Assembly: GCA_005808475.1 (NCBI GenBank)
Contig: SYLY01000192.1
Coordinates: 1-51,620 of the forward strand
Length of the DNA: 51,620 bases
Direction of reading: 5' to 3'
Source: Acidobacteriota bacterium
GTDB lineage: Bacteria > Acidobacteriota > Terriglobia > Bryobacterales > Bryobacteraceae
The notes under the pieces were generated by a model. That model made no database searches and had not been told where the DNA came from. It saw only the letters and a program-made list of their open reading frames with translations. Shown here piece after piece: positions 1 to 9,534 of this stretch. Position 1 is the stretch's first letter. Every line of letters begins with the position of its first letter. Both the position numbers and the translations under genes were made by a program.

Positions 1-234
1 GGCCCTAGGCGGCCTTGGAGCGGCCTTGGATGCCGCCGATCGAGGCACGGAAATCGTCGCCCTCCACATTTTCGGGGCGGCCGCCCGGGCCGGGCCCCGA
101 GGTTGGTCCGATTTTGCGGATCTTGGGACAGGCTCTAGATACCCGCGCGAAGTCGCGATGCCGGTCTCCACTCGCCGCGCTGCCGGCAGTGATATTCTTG
201 GCACACATCCGGCTTCGACGTAGGGAGATCCATC
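1..234. other. Leading non-coding stretch, no supported gene
   Basis: The first 234 bases precede the TonB-dependent receptor. I see no RNA gene, no repeat and no convincing promoter. A 67-codon minus-strand frame (5-208) has no recognisable domain and no ribosome-binding site, so it is not called. The stretch may be the receptor leader plus the end of an upstream intergenic region. Confidence 0.4.
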
Positions 235-3200
235 GTGCGCTTCATTCCACTGCTGTTCGTGGCGTCCGCCGCGTTCGCGCAAACCGTTTCGACACAGATC
301 CTGGGACTCGTCACCGACGCCTCCGGCGCCGTGGTCGCCGGCGCGGCCATCACCGCCAAGCGCGCCGAGACGGGCGACGTCCGCACCACGCAGTCCAACG
401 AGACGGGCAACTACGTGTTCCCGATTCTCGATAGCGGCGAGTACGAAGTCACGTGCGCGGCCGCCGGATTCAAGACCGAACTGCGCCGCGGCGTGGTGCT
501 GCAGCTCAACCAGAAAGCGCGGCTCGACTTCCAACTGCAGGTGGGCCAGCAGGTGGAGACCGTGGAGGTGACCTCCGCCACGCCGCTGCTGCGCACCGAG
601 GACGCGACGCTCGGCTCTGTGATCGAGCACAAGCGCATCGTCGAACTCCCGCTCAACGGCCGCAACTTCGCCCAAGCCGCGACATTGATGCCGGGCGTTG
701 TCTACGGCTCGTCGCGCATGGGGATCGACGGACAGCAGACCACCGGTACGCGCGCGATGCCGGGACAGATCGTGGGTCTATCGGCCAACGGACAGCGCGA
801 CACCAACCAGAACATCACGCTCGACGGCGTGGCGGCGGTGGACGGATTCAAGAGCGCCATGCTGTTCGTGCCATCGATCGAGGCGGTGGAGGAGTTCAAG
901 ATCCAGAGCGCGGTCTATTCGGCCGAATACGGCATGAACTCCGGCGCGCAGGCGAACGTCTCGATCCGATCCGGCACCAACGCGCTGCACGGCACGCTGT
1001 TCGAGTTCCTGCGCAACGACACTCTCGACGCGCGCGGCTTTTTCCTCGCGCCGAATCAGACCAAGAACCGCCTGCGCCGAAACCAGTTCGGCGGCGTGAT
1101 CTCGGGGCCGCTGAAGAAGGACAAGATGTTCTGGCTGGCCAACTACGAGGGCCGGCGCGAGGTGCGCGGAACTCCGTCGCGCCAAGCCGTTCCGACTCTG
1201 GCGATGCGCGGCGGCGACTTCTCCGAAATCCTCGAAGCCGGCAATCGATGGTTCCCCACCAGCAATCCCGCCAGCCTCACCATCCGCCTGCCGGGCGATA
1301 CCGCTCCCTTTCCGGGCAACGTGATTCCGCGCACGCTGCTCAATCCCGTGGCGATCAACGTGCTGACCTTCAAGAACACCAGTCCGTTCCCAGAGGGCGG
1401 CTTCCTCCCGCTGCCCAATCTCGAACCCGATGCCCGCGCCCAGCGCACGACTCTGAATCGCGCCGGAACCAACGATCAGATTCTGAACTCCGACCAGTAC
1501 CTGGGCCGTTACGACTACCGCGTTTCCGACAACGACCGCCTCTTCGCCCGCTACGTGATCGTCGGATCGGCGTGGACCAACAGTCCACTCCAGCGCGTCA
1601 ACCAGTTCGTCACGCGATTCCGCGCGCAGAATCTGGGGGTGGGCTATTCGAAAATCCTGTCGCCGACGATGGTCAACGATCTCCGCGTGGGCTACAACCG
1701 GATTCGCGCCAACCAACTCGCCACGCAAACCAACACGTCGTTCACGCACCGCGACCTCGGCATGGATCTGCGCGTTACCGGCGATGGCAACCGCACGCTC
1801 ACGCCACGCGAGGAAGGTCTGCCGAACATCGGTATCGCGGGCTTCACCGGTACGGGATCCGCGAACGTCACGTTCAACGTCAACGAGACTTCGGAGGCCG
1901 CCGACTCCATCTCCATCAACCGCGGCAAGCACAATTTCAAGATCGGCGGCCAATGGCGGAACTCGCCGGTGGTGAACGAGGCGAGCAACCTGCCGCGAGG
2001 CCAGATCACCTTCACACGCGACATCGCCGGCATCCCCGACGCGTTCGCCGCGTTCATGCTCGGCATCCCGCTCAACGCGAATTCGGCGGAAGGCGTCCCC
2101 ACCAACGATATGCACCAACAAAAGGTGGGCCTCTACGCGCTGGACGACTGGAAAGCCACCTCGCGGTTGACCGTCAACTACGGTCTCCGCTGGGATTGGT
2201 ACGGAACGGTCACCGACGCGGGCGGACGCATTCGCAACCTGTCGTTCGAGGGCGGCGACTTCCGCACCGTGGGCAACGTGCAGGCGCCGACTCTGACGCC
2301 GGAGCCGTTCAAGGTGGCCAAGCTTTACGACATCAACAACCGGCAGTTCATGCCTCGGCTGGGCCTGGCCTACCGGTTTAGCGACCGCATGGTGCTGCGC
2401 ATGGGCTCGGGACTCTTCTACAGTCCGCAACAGACGAACAACTTCAACATCCTCGGGCTGAATCCGCCGCTGTCGGGATCCACCGTCTTCCAGAACGACC
2501 GGACGCGGCCCACGGCGACCTTTCAGAATCCGTTCGCCGGAGCGCCGGTGGGCGCGGGTCCAGCGGCGATCGTGATGCTCGGGCAGTTGCGCGCCAGCCG
2601 CAACCAGCGGTCCAACTACCTCAACAACAAGATCTGGCAGTGGAGCGCGGAACTGGAACGGAGCTTCGGTAAGAGCTGGGTCACCGGGATCGCGTATGTC
2701 GGCAGTTCGGCTTCGAACATCGACATGCCTATACAGAACTGGAACAACCCCGATCCGGGCCTGGGGGCTGTGCAGGACCGGCGTCCGTTTCCCTTCTACG
2801 TCGACTCGCGCTCTCCGAACGCCCTGCTGGCGCTGGGCACGGTACGGCGGCTCGAGAGCGGATCGTCGGCGAACTACAACGCCCTTCAGGGGCGATTGGA
2901 GAAGCGCTATTCGAACGGACTGATGTTCAACACTTCATTCAACTATCAGAAGGGGATGGCGGTCGGCTATAGCGTGAACGAGGGCGGCCCGTACGGATCC
3001 AACTACACGCAGGATCCTCGCAACCGCCTCGCCGACTACGGCCGGTCTCAGATCGACCAGCGCTTCCGCTTCGTGTTCAGCCACATTTGGGAAATCCCCT
3101 GGCTGCGCAAGGAAAAGGGATTCCGAGGCCACGTGCTGGGAGGATGGGCGGTAAATGGCATCGTGCAGTTGACCTCCGGACTTCCGGTTACGGTTTCGCA

Positions 3201-3627
3201 GACGGGCGACTCGCAGAACACCGGTCCGCAGTCGAGCCCGCGCTCCAACGTGGTGGCGGGGCAGTCCGTGGGTCGCGTCTACGAGCAGCGCTCGATCAAC
3301 CAGTGGTTCAACACGGCAGCCTATGTACGATCCAAATGCGCGGCCTGCGCCGGCGAGGGCACGTTCTCCGGGGGACGCGGCTACGGCAACGCGGGAGTGT
3401 CGTCGTTCGACGCGCCGGCCAACAAGACCTGGGACTTCGCTCTGTTCAAGGAGTGGAATTTCAGGGAGCGCCACCGCCTGCAGTTCCGCTACGAAGCATT
3501 CAATTTCCTGAACACGCCGCAGTTCGGCGCGCCGAGCCGGGCGCTGGGCGCGGCGGATTTCGGGCGGATCAATGGTACGGTCATCAACAATCGCGAGATG
3601 CAGTTCGGGCTGAAGTACGGATTCTGA
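235..3627 (+). CDS. Oar-like TonB-dependent outer-membrane receptor
   Basis: Predicted 1130-residue outer-membrane protein of the acidobacterial Oar/TonB-dependent receptor type, probably taking up oligosaccharides or other large substrates. The N-terminus MRFIPLLFVASAAFA is a Sec signal peptide. Residues about 18-105 form a carboxypeptidase-regulatory-like beta-sandwich, with the segment ILGLVTDASGAVVAGA typical of that fold. A plug-like region follows (ELPLNGRNFAQ and later LDGVAAVDG), then a long beta-barrel rich in aromatic and Asn/Arg turns. The chain ends in Phe, as expected for BAM-assembled barrels. The GTG start at 235 is preferred because it begins the signal peptide directly. The gene lies 29 bases upstream of a four-gene coupled set and may be co-transcribed with it. 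The family is clear; the substrate cannot be read from sequence. Confidence 0.93.
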   Translation: MRFIPLLFVASAAFAQTVSTQILGLVTDASGAVVAGAAITAKRAETGDVRTTQSNETGNYVFPILDSGEYEVTCAAAGFKTELRRGVVLQLNQKARLDFQLQVGQQVETVEVTSATPLLRTEDATLGSVIEHKRIVELPLNGRNFAQAATLMPGVVYGSSRMGIDGQQTTGTRAMPGQIVGLSANGQRDTNQNITLDGVAAVDGFKSAMLFVPSIEAVEEFKIQSAVYSAEYGMNSGAQANVSIRSGTNALHGTLFEFLRNDTLDARGFFLAPNQTKNRLRRNQFGGVISGPLKKDKMFWLANYEGRREVRGTPSRQAVPTLAMRGGDFSEILEAGNRWFPTSNPASLTIRLPGDTAPFPGNVIPRTLLNPVAINVLTFKNTSPFPEGGFLPLPNLEPDARAQRTTLNRAGTNDQILNSDQYLGRYDYRVSDNDRLFARYVIVGSAWTNSPLQRVNQFVTRFRAQNLGVGYSKILSPTMVNDLRVGYNRIRANQLATQTNTSFTHRDLGMDLRVTGDGNRTLTPREEGLPNIGIAGFTGTGSANVTFNVNETSEAADSISINRGKHNFKIGGQWRNSPVVNEASNLPRGQITFTRDIAGIPDAFAAFMLGIPLNANSAEGVPTNDMHQQKVGLYALDDWKATSRLTVNYGLRWDWYGTVTDAGGRIRNLSFEGGDFRTVGNVQAPTLTPEPFKVAKLYDINNRQFMPRLGLAYRFSDRMVLRMGSGLFYSPQQTNNFNILGLNPPLSGSTVFQNDRTRPTATFQNPFAGAPVGAGPAAIVMLGQLRASRNQRSNYLNNKIWQWSAELERSFGKSWVTGIAYVGSSASNIDMPIQNWNNPDPGLGAVQDRRPFPFYVDSRSPNALLALGTVRRLESGSSANYNALQGRLEKRYSNGLMFNTSFNYQKGMAVGYSVNEGGPYGSNYTQDPRNRLADYGRSQIDQRFRFVFSHIWEIPWLRKEKGFRGHVLGGWAVNGIVQLTSGLPVTVSQTGDSQNTGPQSSPRSNVVAGQSVGRVYEQRSINQWFNTAAYVRSKCAACAGEGTFSGGRGYGNAGVSSFDAPANKTWDFALFKEWNFRERHRLQFRYEAFNFLNTPQFGAPSRALGAADFGRINGTVINNREMQFGLKYGF

Positions 3628-3656
3628 CCCGGGACGGTGATATAACAGGAATCGCG

Positions 3657-5062
3657 ATGAGGATGACGAGGCGCGAGCTGTTGTGGTCGAGCGGCGGCGG
3701 ACTCGGCGGGGTCGCGCTGGCTTGGCTGTGCGGCCAGGATTCCGCCCAAGCGGCCGGTCCCGGCTTGAACGGCGGACTCCACCATCGCGCCCGCGCGCGC
3801 CGCGTGATCCAGTTGTTCATGAACGGCGGAGCCAGTCCGCAGGATACGTTCGACTACAAGCCGGAACTCGTCCGCCGCCACGGGCAGAAGCCCGACGCCG
3901 CCTCCGTCGACACGCCCGGCGGCAACTGGGGCGCGTTCATGAAGAGCCCTTTCGAATTCAAGCAACACGGGCAGTGCGGCAAGTGGGTGTCGAGCGTCTA
4001 TCCCCATTTCGCGCGCCGGGTGGACGACGTGGCGTTCCTGATGTCGATGACCAGCCGCACCAACACCCACGGTCCGGCGAGCTTCCTGATGAACACCGGC
4101 TTCATCCTGCCCGGCTTCCCGTCCATGGGCGCGTGGATCTCCTACGGGCTGGGCACGCTCCAGCGCGATCTGCCCACGTTCGTGGTGCTGCCGGACGGCA
4201 AGGGACTGCCCTACAACCAGACCGGCAACTTCACCTCGGGGTTCCTTCCGATGTCGCACCAGGGCACGGTGATTTACGGCGGCGCGGCGAACCCGATCCC
4301 GGATCTGTTCCCCGGCGCCAAGGCGTCGTTCATCACCCCGGAGAGCACCGGAGATGGACTGAAACTGCTGGAATCGATGAACCGGCGCCATCTGGAATCG
4401 GTGCAAGGCGACCCATTGCTCGAAGCCCGCATCGCGTCGTACGAGATGGCCGCCCGCATGCAAGTAAGCGCGCCGGAGGTGCTCGACCTTTCGCGCGAGA
4501 CCGCCGCCACGCGCAAGCTCTACGGGCTGGACCGGCCCGAGACGGAGGATTTCGGCAAGCGCTGCCTGCTGGCGCGCCGGCTGGTGGAACGCGGCGTCCG
4601 GTTCGTGCAGGTGTGGAGCGGCCCCGGCGGCGCCTCGCAAAACTGGGACAACCACTCGAGCATCGAGAAGGAGTTGCCGCCGATGGCCGTTTCCACCGAC
4701 GCGCCCATGGCGGGCCTGCTCGAGGATCTGAAGTCGCGCGGCCTGTTCGAGGACACGCTGGTGGTGTGGAGCACCGAGTTCGGCCGCACGCCCTATTCGC
4801 AGGGAGGGCAGGGCGGCCGCGACCACAACGGCGGCACGTTCAACGCATGGCTCGCCGGCGCGGGCGTTCGAGGCGGAGTCTCGCACGGAGCGAGCGACGA
4901 TCTCGGCTGGAAGGCGGAGGTCGATCCCACGTATTGCTACGACCTGCACGCCACGATCCTCCATCTGATGGGCGTGGATCACACGCGGCTCACCTACCGG
5001 CACAACGGGATCGGCCGCCGGCTCACCGATGTCCACGGCCACGTGATTCGGCCGGTTCTGGC

Positions 5063-5066
<4 letters not shown>
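3657..5066 (+). CDS. DUF1501 family Tat-exported protein
   Basis: A 469-residue DUF1501 protein, a family related to the alkaline phosphatase/sulfatase fold and common in Planctomycetes and Acidobacteriota, usually of unknown substrate. The start at 3657 gives MRMTRRELLWSSGGG, a twin-arginine signal with a hydrophobic stretch and an AQA cleavage region; longer upstream reading would overlap the receptor gene. Visible family features are FMNGGASPQDTFDYKP near the start, SMTSRTNTHGPASF, QVWSGPGGASQNWDNH and VVWSTEFGRTPYSQGG with GRDHN, which carry the expected metal-site Asp/His residues. In these phyla DUF1501 genes commonly sit beside DUF1553/DUF1549 genes, but here the DUF1553 protein is 11 kb away. 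The stop TGA overlaps the GTG start of the selenoprotein gene by 4 bases. Confidence 0.9.
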
Positions 5067-5778
<712 letters not shown>

Positions 5779-5782
<4 letters not shown>

Positions 5783-6213
5783 CCACCGAGCAACAACTGA
5801 GGGAGCGGCTCCGCAAGATCCGCGAATTATTCGAAGGCGCGCGGACCGCGGGCGAGCGGTCTGCCGCGGAAGCCGCGATGAGACGCGTGAGCGAGGCGCT
5901 GGGCTCCCTGCCGCGGCCGGTTCTCTTCGAAGAGCGCATGTTCACCTTCGCCGACATGTGGCAGCGCCGCCTGTTCACCGCGCTTTGCCGCCGCCAGGGT
6001 ATCGAGCCCTACCGTTACTATCGCCAACGGTATACCACGGTGATGATCCGCGCCAATCACGACATGATCGACCGAATCCTGTGGCCGGAGTTCCTTCAGT
6101 TGAGCGACGTGCTGAACGACTACCTGTCCGAAGTGACCGACCGGATCATCAAGGAAGAGGTGTTCGGCGACACGAGCGAAGCGGTGGAGCGGCCCGCGCA
6201 GATCGGGTCGTGA
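5779..6213 (+). CDS. Conserved hypothetical protein, 144 residues
   Basis: A cytoplasmic-looking 144-residue protein with no signal peptide or membrane segment. Residues 1-45 are a charged amphipathic helix region (MTTEQQLRERLRKIRELF) faintly like DUF2786 N-termini. The centre has FTFADMWQRRLFTALCRRQG and the Arg/Tyr-rich EPYRYYRQRYTTVMIRA, and the C-terminus is predicted helical with an acidic end. I recall similar proteins across bacteria but cannot name a function. The ATG overlaps the selenoprotein stop by 4 bases, and its own stop overlaps the next GTG by 3 bases, so it belongs to the same translationally coupled unit. A regulatory or nucleic-acid-binding role is possible from the Arg-rich segment but is only a guess. 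Confidence 0.7.
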
Positions 6214-7406
6214 CGCCGCGGGCCGCCGGTGCGCTGATCGCCGCGATTTCGGCGATGGCGGAGGACTGGCCTCAGTTTCGAGGTCCGCACGGAGACGGCC
6301 GGTCGCTCGAGGATTTCCGCGCGCCGCTCCGTCCCCTGTGGTCCACCGCGATTCCAGGGACGGGCCACTCCTCACCGGTGGTCCACGGCGGCCGGATCTT
6401 TCTCACCGCGTTCGAGCCCGAAACATCTCTGCTCGGCCGTGTCGCGGGGAAGCGGGGCCGGTTGTGGGTGCTGGCGTTCGATCTCGACGGAGGCCGGCTG
6501 GTCTGGCGTCGCGAAGTTGCCGCGCCGGAGATCGAAAATACCACCGGCGGGAATGGACCCGCCAGTCCCACGCCAGCGACGGACGGATCGCGCGTTTATG
6601 CCTGGTTCGGCTCTTATGGCGTGGCCGCGTTTTCGATGGAGGGCGAGCCGGCGTGGCGCGTGGCCATCGGACCGTTTCCGCACCATATGGGGAGCGGCTC
6701 GTCACCCGTGTTGTCGAACGGCAGGCTGCTGTTGAATGTCGAAACCGACGGCCCCAGCCACCGCTATTCCATCGCCGCGGCCGATGGCCGGGTAATCTGG
6801 CGGGTCCGGCGGCGCACGCGGCAAGCGGCGTACGCGACACCGGTTCCGTGGAACGGCCGCGTCGTGGTGGCCGGGCACGAAAGTGTCACCGCGTATGACG
6901 CCGCGGATGGCCGCGAGTTGTGGACCGCGCCGGGCCTTTCGACGTACGTCGTGCCGACGCCGGCCGCCGGGAACGGGCTGCTGTACGCGACGTCGAGCGG
7001 TCCGGGGGGGAACGCGGTGCTCGCGCTTCGTCCGGACGGCGGCTTGGCTTGGAGTTCGACGCGGGGGGCCGCCTACGTGGCGTCGCCCGTGGTCGAGGGG
7101 ACGTATCTGTACACCATCAACCGGAACTGCGTGATGTCGAGCCTGGATGCCCGCGACGGACGGTTGTCCTGGCAGGAGCGGCTCGGAACCGGCGGGGAGT
7201 GCGACGCCAGTCCGGTGGCGGCCGGCGGCCAGATTCATGCGGTGACCGGATCGGGGGAAATCTGGTCGATGGAGGCGGGAGCGGCGTTCCGCCGCGTGGC
7301 GGTGCACGCGGTAGGGGACGCGGTGAAGGCGAGCCCGGCCATCGCGCGCGGAGTGATGGTGGTCCGCTCCCGAACACGGCTCCATGCCTTCGCCGGCCGG
7401 CGTTGA
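6210..7406 (+). CDS. Exported PQQ-like beta-propeller repeat protein
   Basis: A 398-residue protein starting at GTG 6210, which overlaps the previous stop. The N-terminus (RAAGALIAAISAMA then EDWPQFRGPHGDG) is a signal peptide followed by the WPQFRGP motif that opens many PQQ_2/outer-membrane PQQ-like WD propellers. Repeated blades are seen as AFDLDGGRLVWRREV, AAADGRVIWRV, AYDAADGRELW, ALRPDGGLAW and SLDARDGRLSWQE, about 45-50 residues apart, so seven or eight blades are likely. No dehydrogenase active site or heme motif is visible, so it is probably a structural or binding propeller (BamB-like group) rather than an alcohol dehydrogenase. It closes the coupled gene set beginning at DUF1501. 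Confidence 0.85.
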   Translation: MTPRAAGALIAAISAMAEDWPQFRGPHGDGRSLEDFRAPLRPLWSTAIPGTGHSSPVVHGGRIFLTAFEPETSLLGRVAGKRGRLWVLAFDLDGGRLVWRREVAAPEIENTTGGNGPASPTPATDGSRVYAWFGSYGVAAFSMEGEPAWRVAIGPFPHHMGSGSSPVLSNGRLLLNVETDGPSHRYSIAAADGRVIWRVRRRTRQAAYATPVPWNGRVVVAGHESVTAYDAADGRELWTAPGLSTYVVPTPAAGNGLLYATSSGPGGNAVLALRPDGGLAWSSTRGAAYVASPVVEGTYLYTINRNCVMSSLDARDGRLSWQERLGTGGECDASPVAAGGQIHAVTGSGEIWSMEAGAAFRRVAVHAVGDAVKASPAIARGVMVVRSRTRLHAFAGRR

Positions 7407-7501
7407 ACACCCGTCCAGCGGCAATTTCGCGCGCGGAAACGGCGGGTGGAATCCAAAGGGCTCCAGGGATCATCTTGCTACACTAGAGGCTCACCGAAGA
7501 C

Positions 7502-8431
7502 ATGGTTGCCGCCCCTTCCATCGCCGAAGAGATCCAGGAGCTCAAGAAAGAGCGCCGCGCGATCATCCTCGCCCATCATTACCAGGAATCGGAAATCCAG
7601 GAACTCGCCGACGTCATCGGCGACAGCCTGGAGCTTTCCCGCAAGGCACGCGACTACGAAGGGGACGTGATCGCGTTCTGTGGAGTCTGGTTCATGGCCG
7701 AAACGGCCAAGGTGCTGAACCCGGAGCGCATCGTGGTAGTGCCCGACAAGGACGCCGGTTGCAGTCTGGTCGACGCCTGTTCCGCCGAGCAGGTCCGCGC
7801 CTTCAAGCGCCTACACCCGGATTACGCCGTCGTCTCCTACATCAATACCTCCGTCGAAGTGAAGGCCGAGAGTGACATCCTGTGCACGTCGGCCAACGCC
7901 GCCGCCATCGTCAACTCCATCCCCAAGGAAAAGCCGGTGTTATTCCTGCCGGACATCAACCTCGGCAACTGGGTTCGACGTCAGACCGGGCGCGAGAACA
8001 TGCGCGTCTGGCAGGGCGCTTGCATCGTCCACGCGACCTTTCCATCCCGCCGCGTCGCCGCCGCCAAGGCGGAGTTCCCCGCCGCGCTGGTCGCCGCGCA
8101 CCCGGAGTGTCCGGCCGACGTGCTCCGCATGGCGGACTTCATCGGATCCACCTCCGGCATCATCAAGTGGTGCCTGAACTCCACCGCCGAAGAGTTCATC
8201 GTGATGACGGAGAGCGGCGTGTCGCACTCGCTGCTCAAAAACGCTCCTCACAAGAAGTTCCACTTCGTCGCCAACGAGAACTGCAACTGCAGCGAATGCC
8301 CGTACATGAAGCGGAACTCGCTCGAAAAACTGGCCGCGTGCCTGCGGACGCTGTCGCCGCGCGTGGAGATCGCGCCGGAGATCGTCGAGCGAGCCCGGAT
8401 TCCACTCGAGCGCATGCTCGCGGTGAAGTGA
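7502..8431 (+). CDS. nadA: Quinolinate synthase A
   Basis: NadA condenses iminoaspartate with dihydroxyacetone phosphate to quinolinate in de novo NAD synthesis, using a [4Fe-4S] cluster. The 309-residue product is full length for the family. Residues 22-28 (ILAHHYQ) carry the substrate-binding His-His-Tyr. The three cluster cysteines are in DAGCSLVD (Cys87), QGACIVHATF, and NENCNCSECPYM. ELADVIGDSLELSRKA and SGIIKWC are also characteristic. The preceding 95-base gap contains TACACT near 7482, a possible -10 box, so transcription probably begins here. moaA follows after 10 bases. nadB and nadC are not in the window. Confidence 0.97.
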   Translation: MVAAPSIAEEIQELKKERRAIILAHHYQESEIQELADVIGDSLELSRKARDYEGDVIAFCGVWFMAETAKVLNPERIVVVPDKDAGCSLVDACSAEQVRAFKRLHPDYAVVSYINTSVEVKAESDILCTSANAAAIVNSIPKEKPVLFLPDINLGNWVRRQTGRENMRVWQGACIVHATFPSRRVAAAKAEFPAALVAAHPECPADVLRMADFIGSTSGIIKWCLNSTAEEFIVMTESGVSHSLLKNAPHKKFHFVANENCNCSECPYMKRNSLEKLAACLRTLSPRVEIAPEIVERARIPLERMLAVK

Positions 8432-8441
8432 GGATCGAGCC

Positions 8442-9437
8442 TTGTCTGGCGCGCCTCTGGTGGACGGCTTCGGCCGGGTCCACGACAACCTGCGCATCAG
8501 CGTCACCGACCGCTGCAACATCCGCTGTTTCTATTGCATGCCGGAGGACGGCGTCAAGTTCGTCCCCAAGCGCGAAATCCTGACCTTCGAGGAAATCGAG
8601 CGCTTCGCCCGGGTGGCCGCCGGCCTAGGCGTCCGCAAGCTGCGCCTTACCGGAGGCGAGCCCCTGCTGCGCAAGGATCTGCCGGTGCTGGTTCGGAAGG
8701 TCGCCGCGATCCCGGGTATCGAGGACATCGCGCTGACAACCAACGGCGTTTTGTTGGCGGAACAGGCGGCGGCGCTTCGGGACTCCGGATTGCGGCGGCT
8801 CAACGTCCACCTCGACACGCTCGACCGCGAGCGCTTCCGTCAGATCACCCGGCGCGACGATTTCGATCGCGTGATGGCGGGCATCGACGAGTGCCTACGG
8901 CTGGGCTACTCCATCAAGATCAACGCCGTGGCGGTGAAAAACCTGGTGGAGGCGGACATCGTGCCGCTCGCGCTGTTCGGGCGCGAGCGCGGCATCGAGA
9001 TCCGCTACATCGAGTTCATGCCTCTCGATTCGCAGGGGATCTGGCTGCCCGGGGCCGTGCTGCGGCAGGACGACATGCTGGCTCTGCTCGAGAAAGGCAT
9101 CGGCCCGCTCGAGGCAATCCCGGACGCCGATCCGCGTGCGCCGGCCCTTGAGTATCGATTCTCGGACGGAATCGGGCGCGTCGGCTTCATCTCATCGGTC
9201 AGCCGGCCGTTTTGCCTGAACTGCAACCGTTTGCGGCTGACCGCGGACGGGAAGATCCGCTACTGTTTGTTCGCGATCGAGGAGACGGATGTAAGGGAAG
9301 CGCTCCGTTCGAGCGCGGACGACGGACCGGTGGAGGCGCTGATTCGCGGCACGGTGCGCGCCAAGTGGATCGGCCACGAGATCAATACGGCGAAGTTCGT
9401 TCCCCCTCCCCGGCCGATGTACTCGATCGGCGGATAG
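8442..9437 (+). CDS. moaA: GTP 3',8-cyclase, molybdenum cofactor biosynthesis
   Basis: MoaA is the radical-SAM enzyme that starts molybdopterin synthesis by cyclising GTP. The 331-residue product has the N-terminal cluster motif Cys25-x3-Cys29-x2-Cys32 within RCNIRCFYCMP, the GGEPLLR motif, NAVAVKN, and the C-terminal second cluster in FCLNCNRLRLTADGKIRYC. It ends in a Gly-Gly tail (SIGG), which inserts into the active site in characterised MoaA. The TTG start at 8442 is chosen because it gives the usual short lead before FGRVHDNLRISVTDRC and has AGGA upstream; a GTG at 8460 is the alternative. It is likely co-transcribed with nadA. Other moa genes are absent here. Confidence 0.95.
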   Translation: MSGAPLVDGFGRVHDNLRISVTDRCNIRCFYCMPEDGVKFVPKREILTFEEIERFARVAAGLGVRKLRLTGGEPLLRKDLPVLVRKVAAIPGIEDIALTTNGVLLAEQAAALRDSGLRRLNVHLDTLDRERFRQITRRDDFDRVMAGIDECLRLGYSIKINAVAVKNLVEADIVPLALFGRERGIEIRYIEFMPLDSQGIWLPGAVLRQDDMLALLEKGIGPLEAIPDADPRAPALEYRFSDGIGRVGFISSVSRPFCLNCNRLRLTADGKIRYCLFAIEETDVREALRSSADDGPVEALIRGTVRAKWIGHEINTAKFVPPPRPMYSIGG

Positions 9438-9509
9438 CCGACGCGTTGGGGACTCGGGCAGTCCGCGAGCATAAGGTTCCTCCTTCGCTCAGCCGATCTT
9501 CTCAGTCAG

Positions 9510-9526
9510 GAAGCCTCACGGGCTTC
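9510..9526 (+). repeat. Small hairpin in front of the glycosyltransferase gene
   Basis: GAAGCC (9510-9515) pairs with GGCTTC (9521-9526) around a 5-base loop, 8 bases before the ATG at 9535. There is no T-run, so it is not a clear terminator for moaA. It would occupy the ribosome-binding region of the next gene and might moderate its translation. It could also be chance in GC-rich DNA. Confidence 0.3.
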
Positions 9527-9534
9527 GTCCTCCG

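Noticed and set aside
5..208. 67-codon minus-strand frame at the window start
   Set aside because: No domain, no ribosome-binding site and Gly/Arg/Pro-rich composition as expected of a chance frame in GC-rich DNA.
778..2430. Long minus-strand frame opposite the TonB receptor
   Set aside because: It is a shadow of a well-supported gene, has Arg/Val/His-rich composition and no motif. Similar long antisense frames at 27510-28991, 48613-49974 and 50106-51611 were rejected for the same reason.
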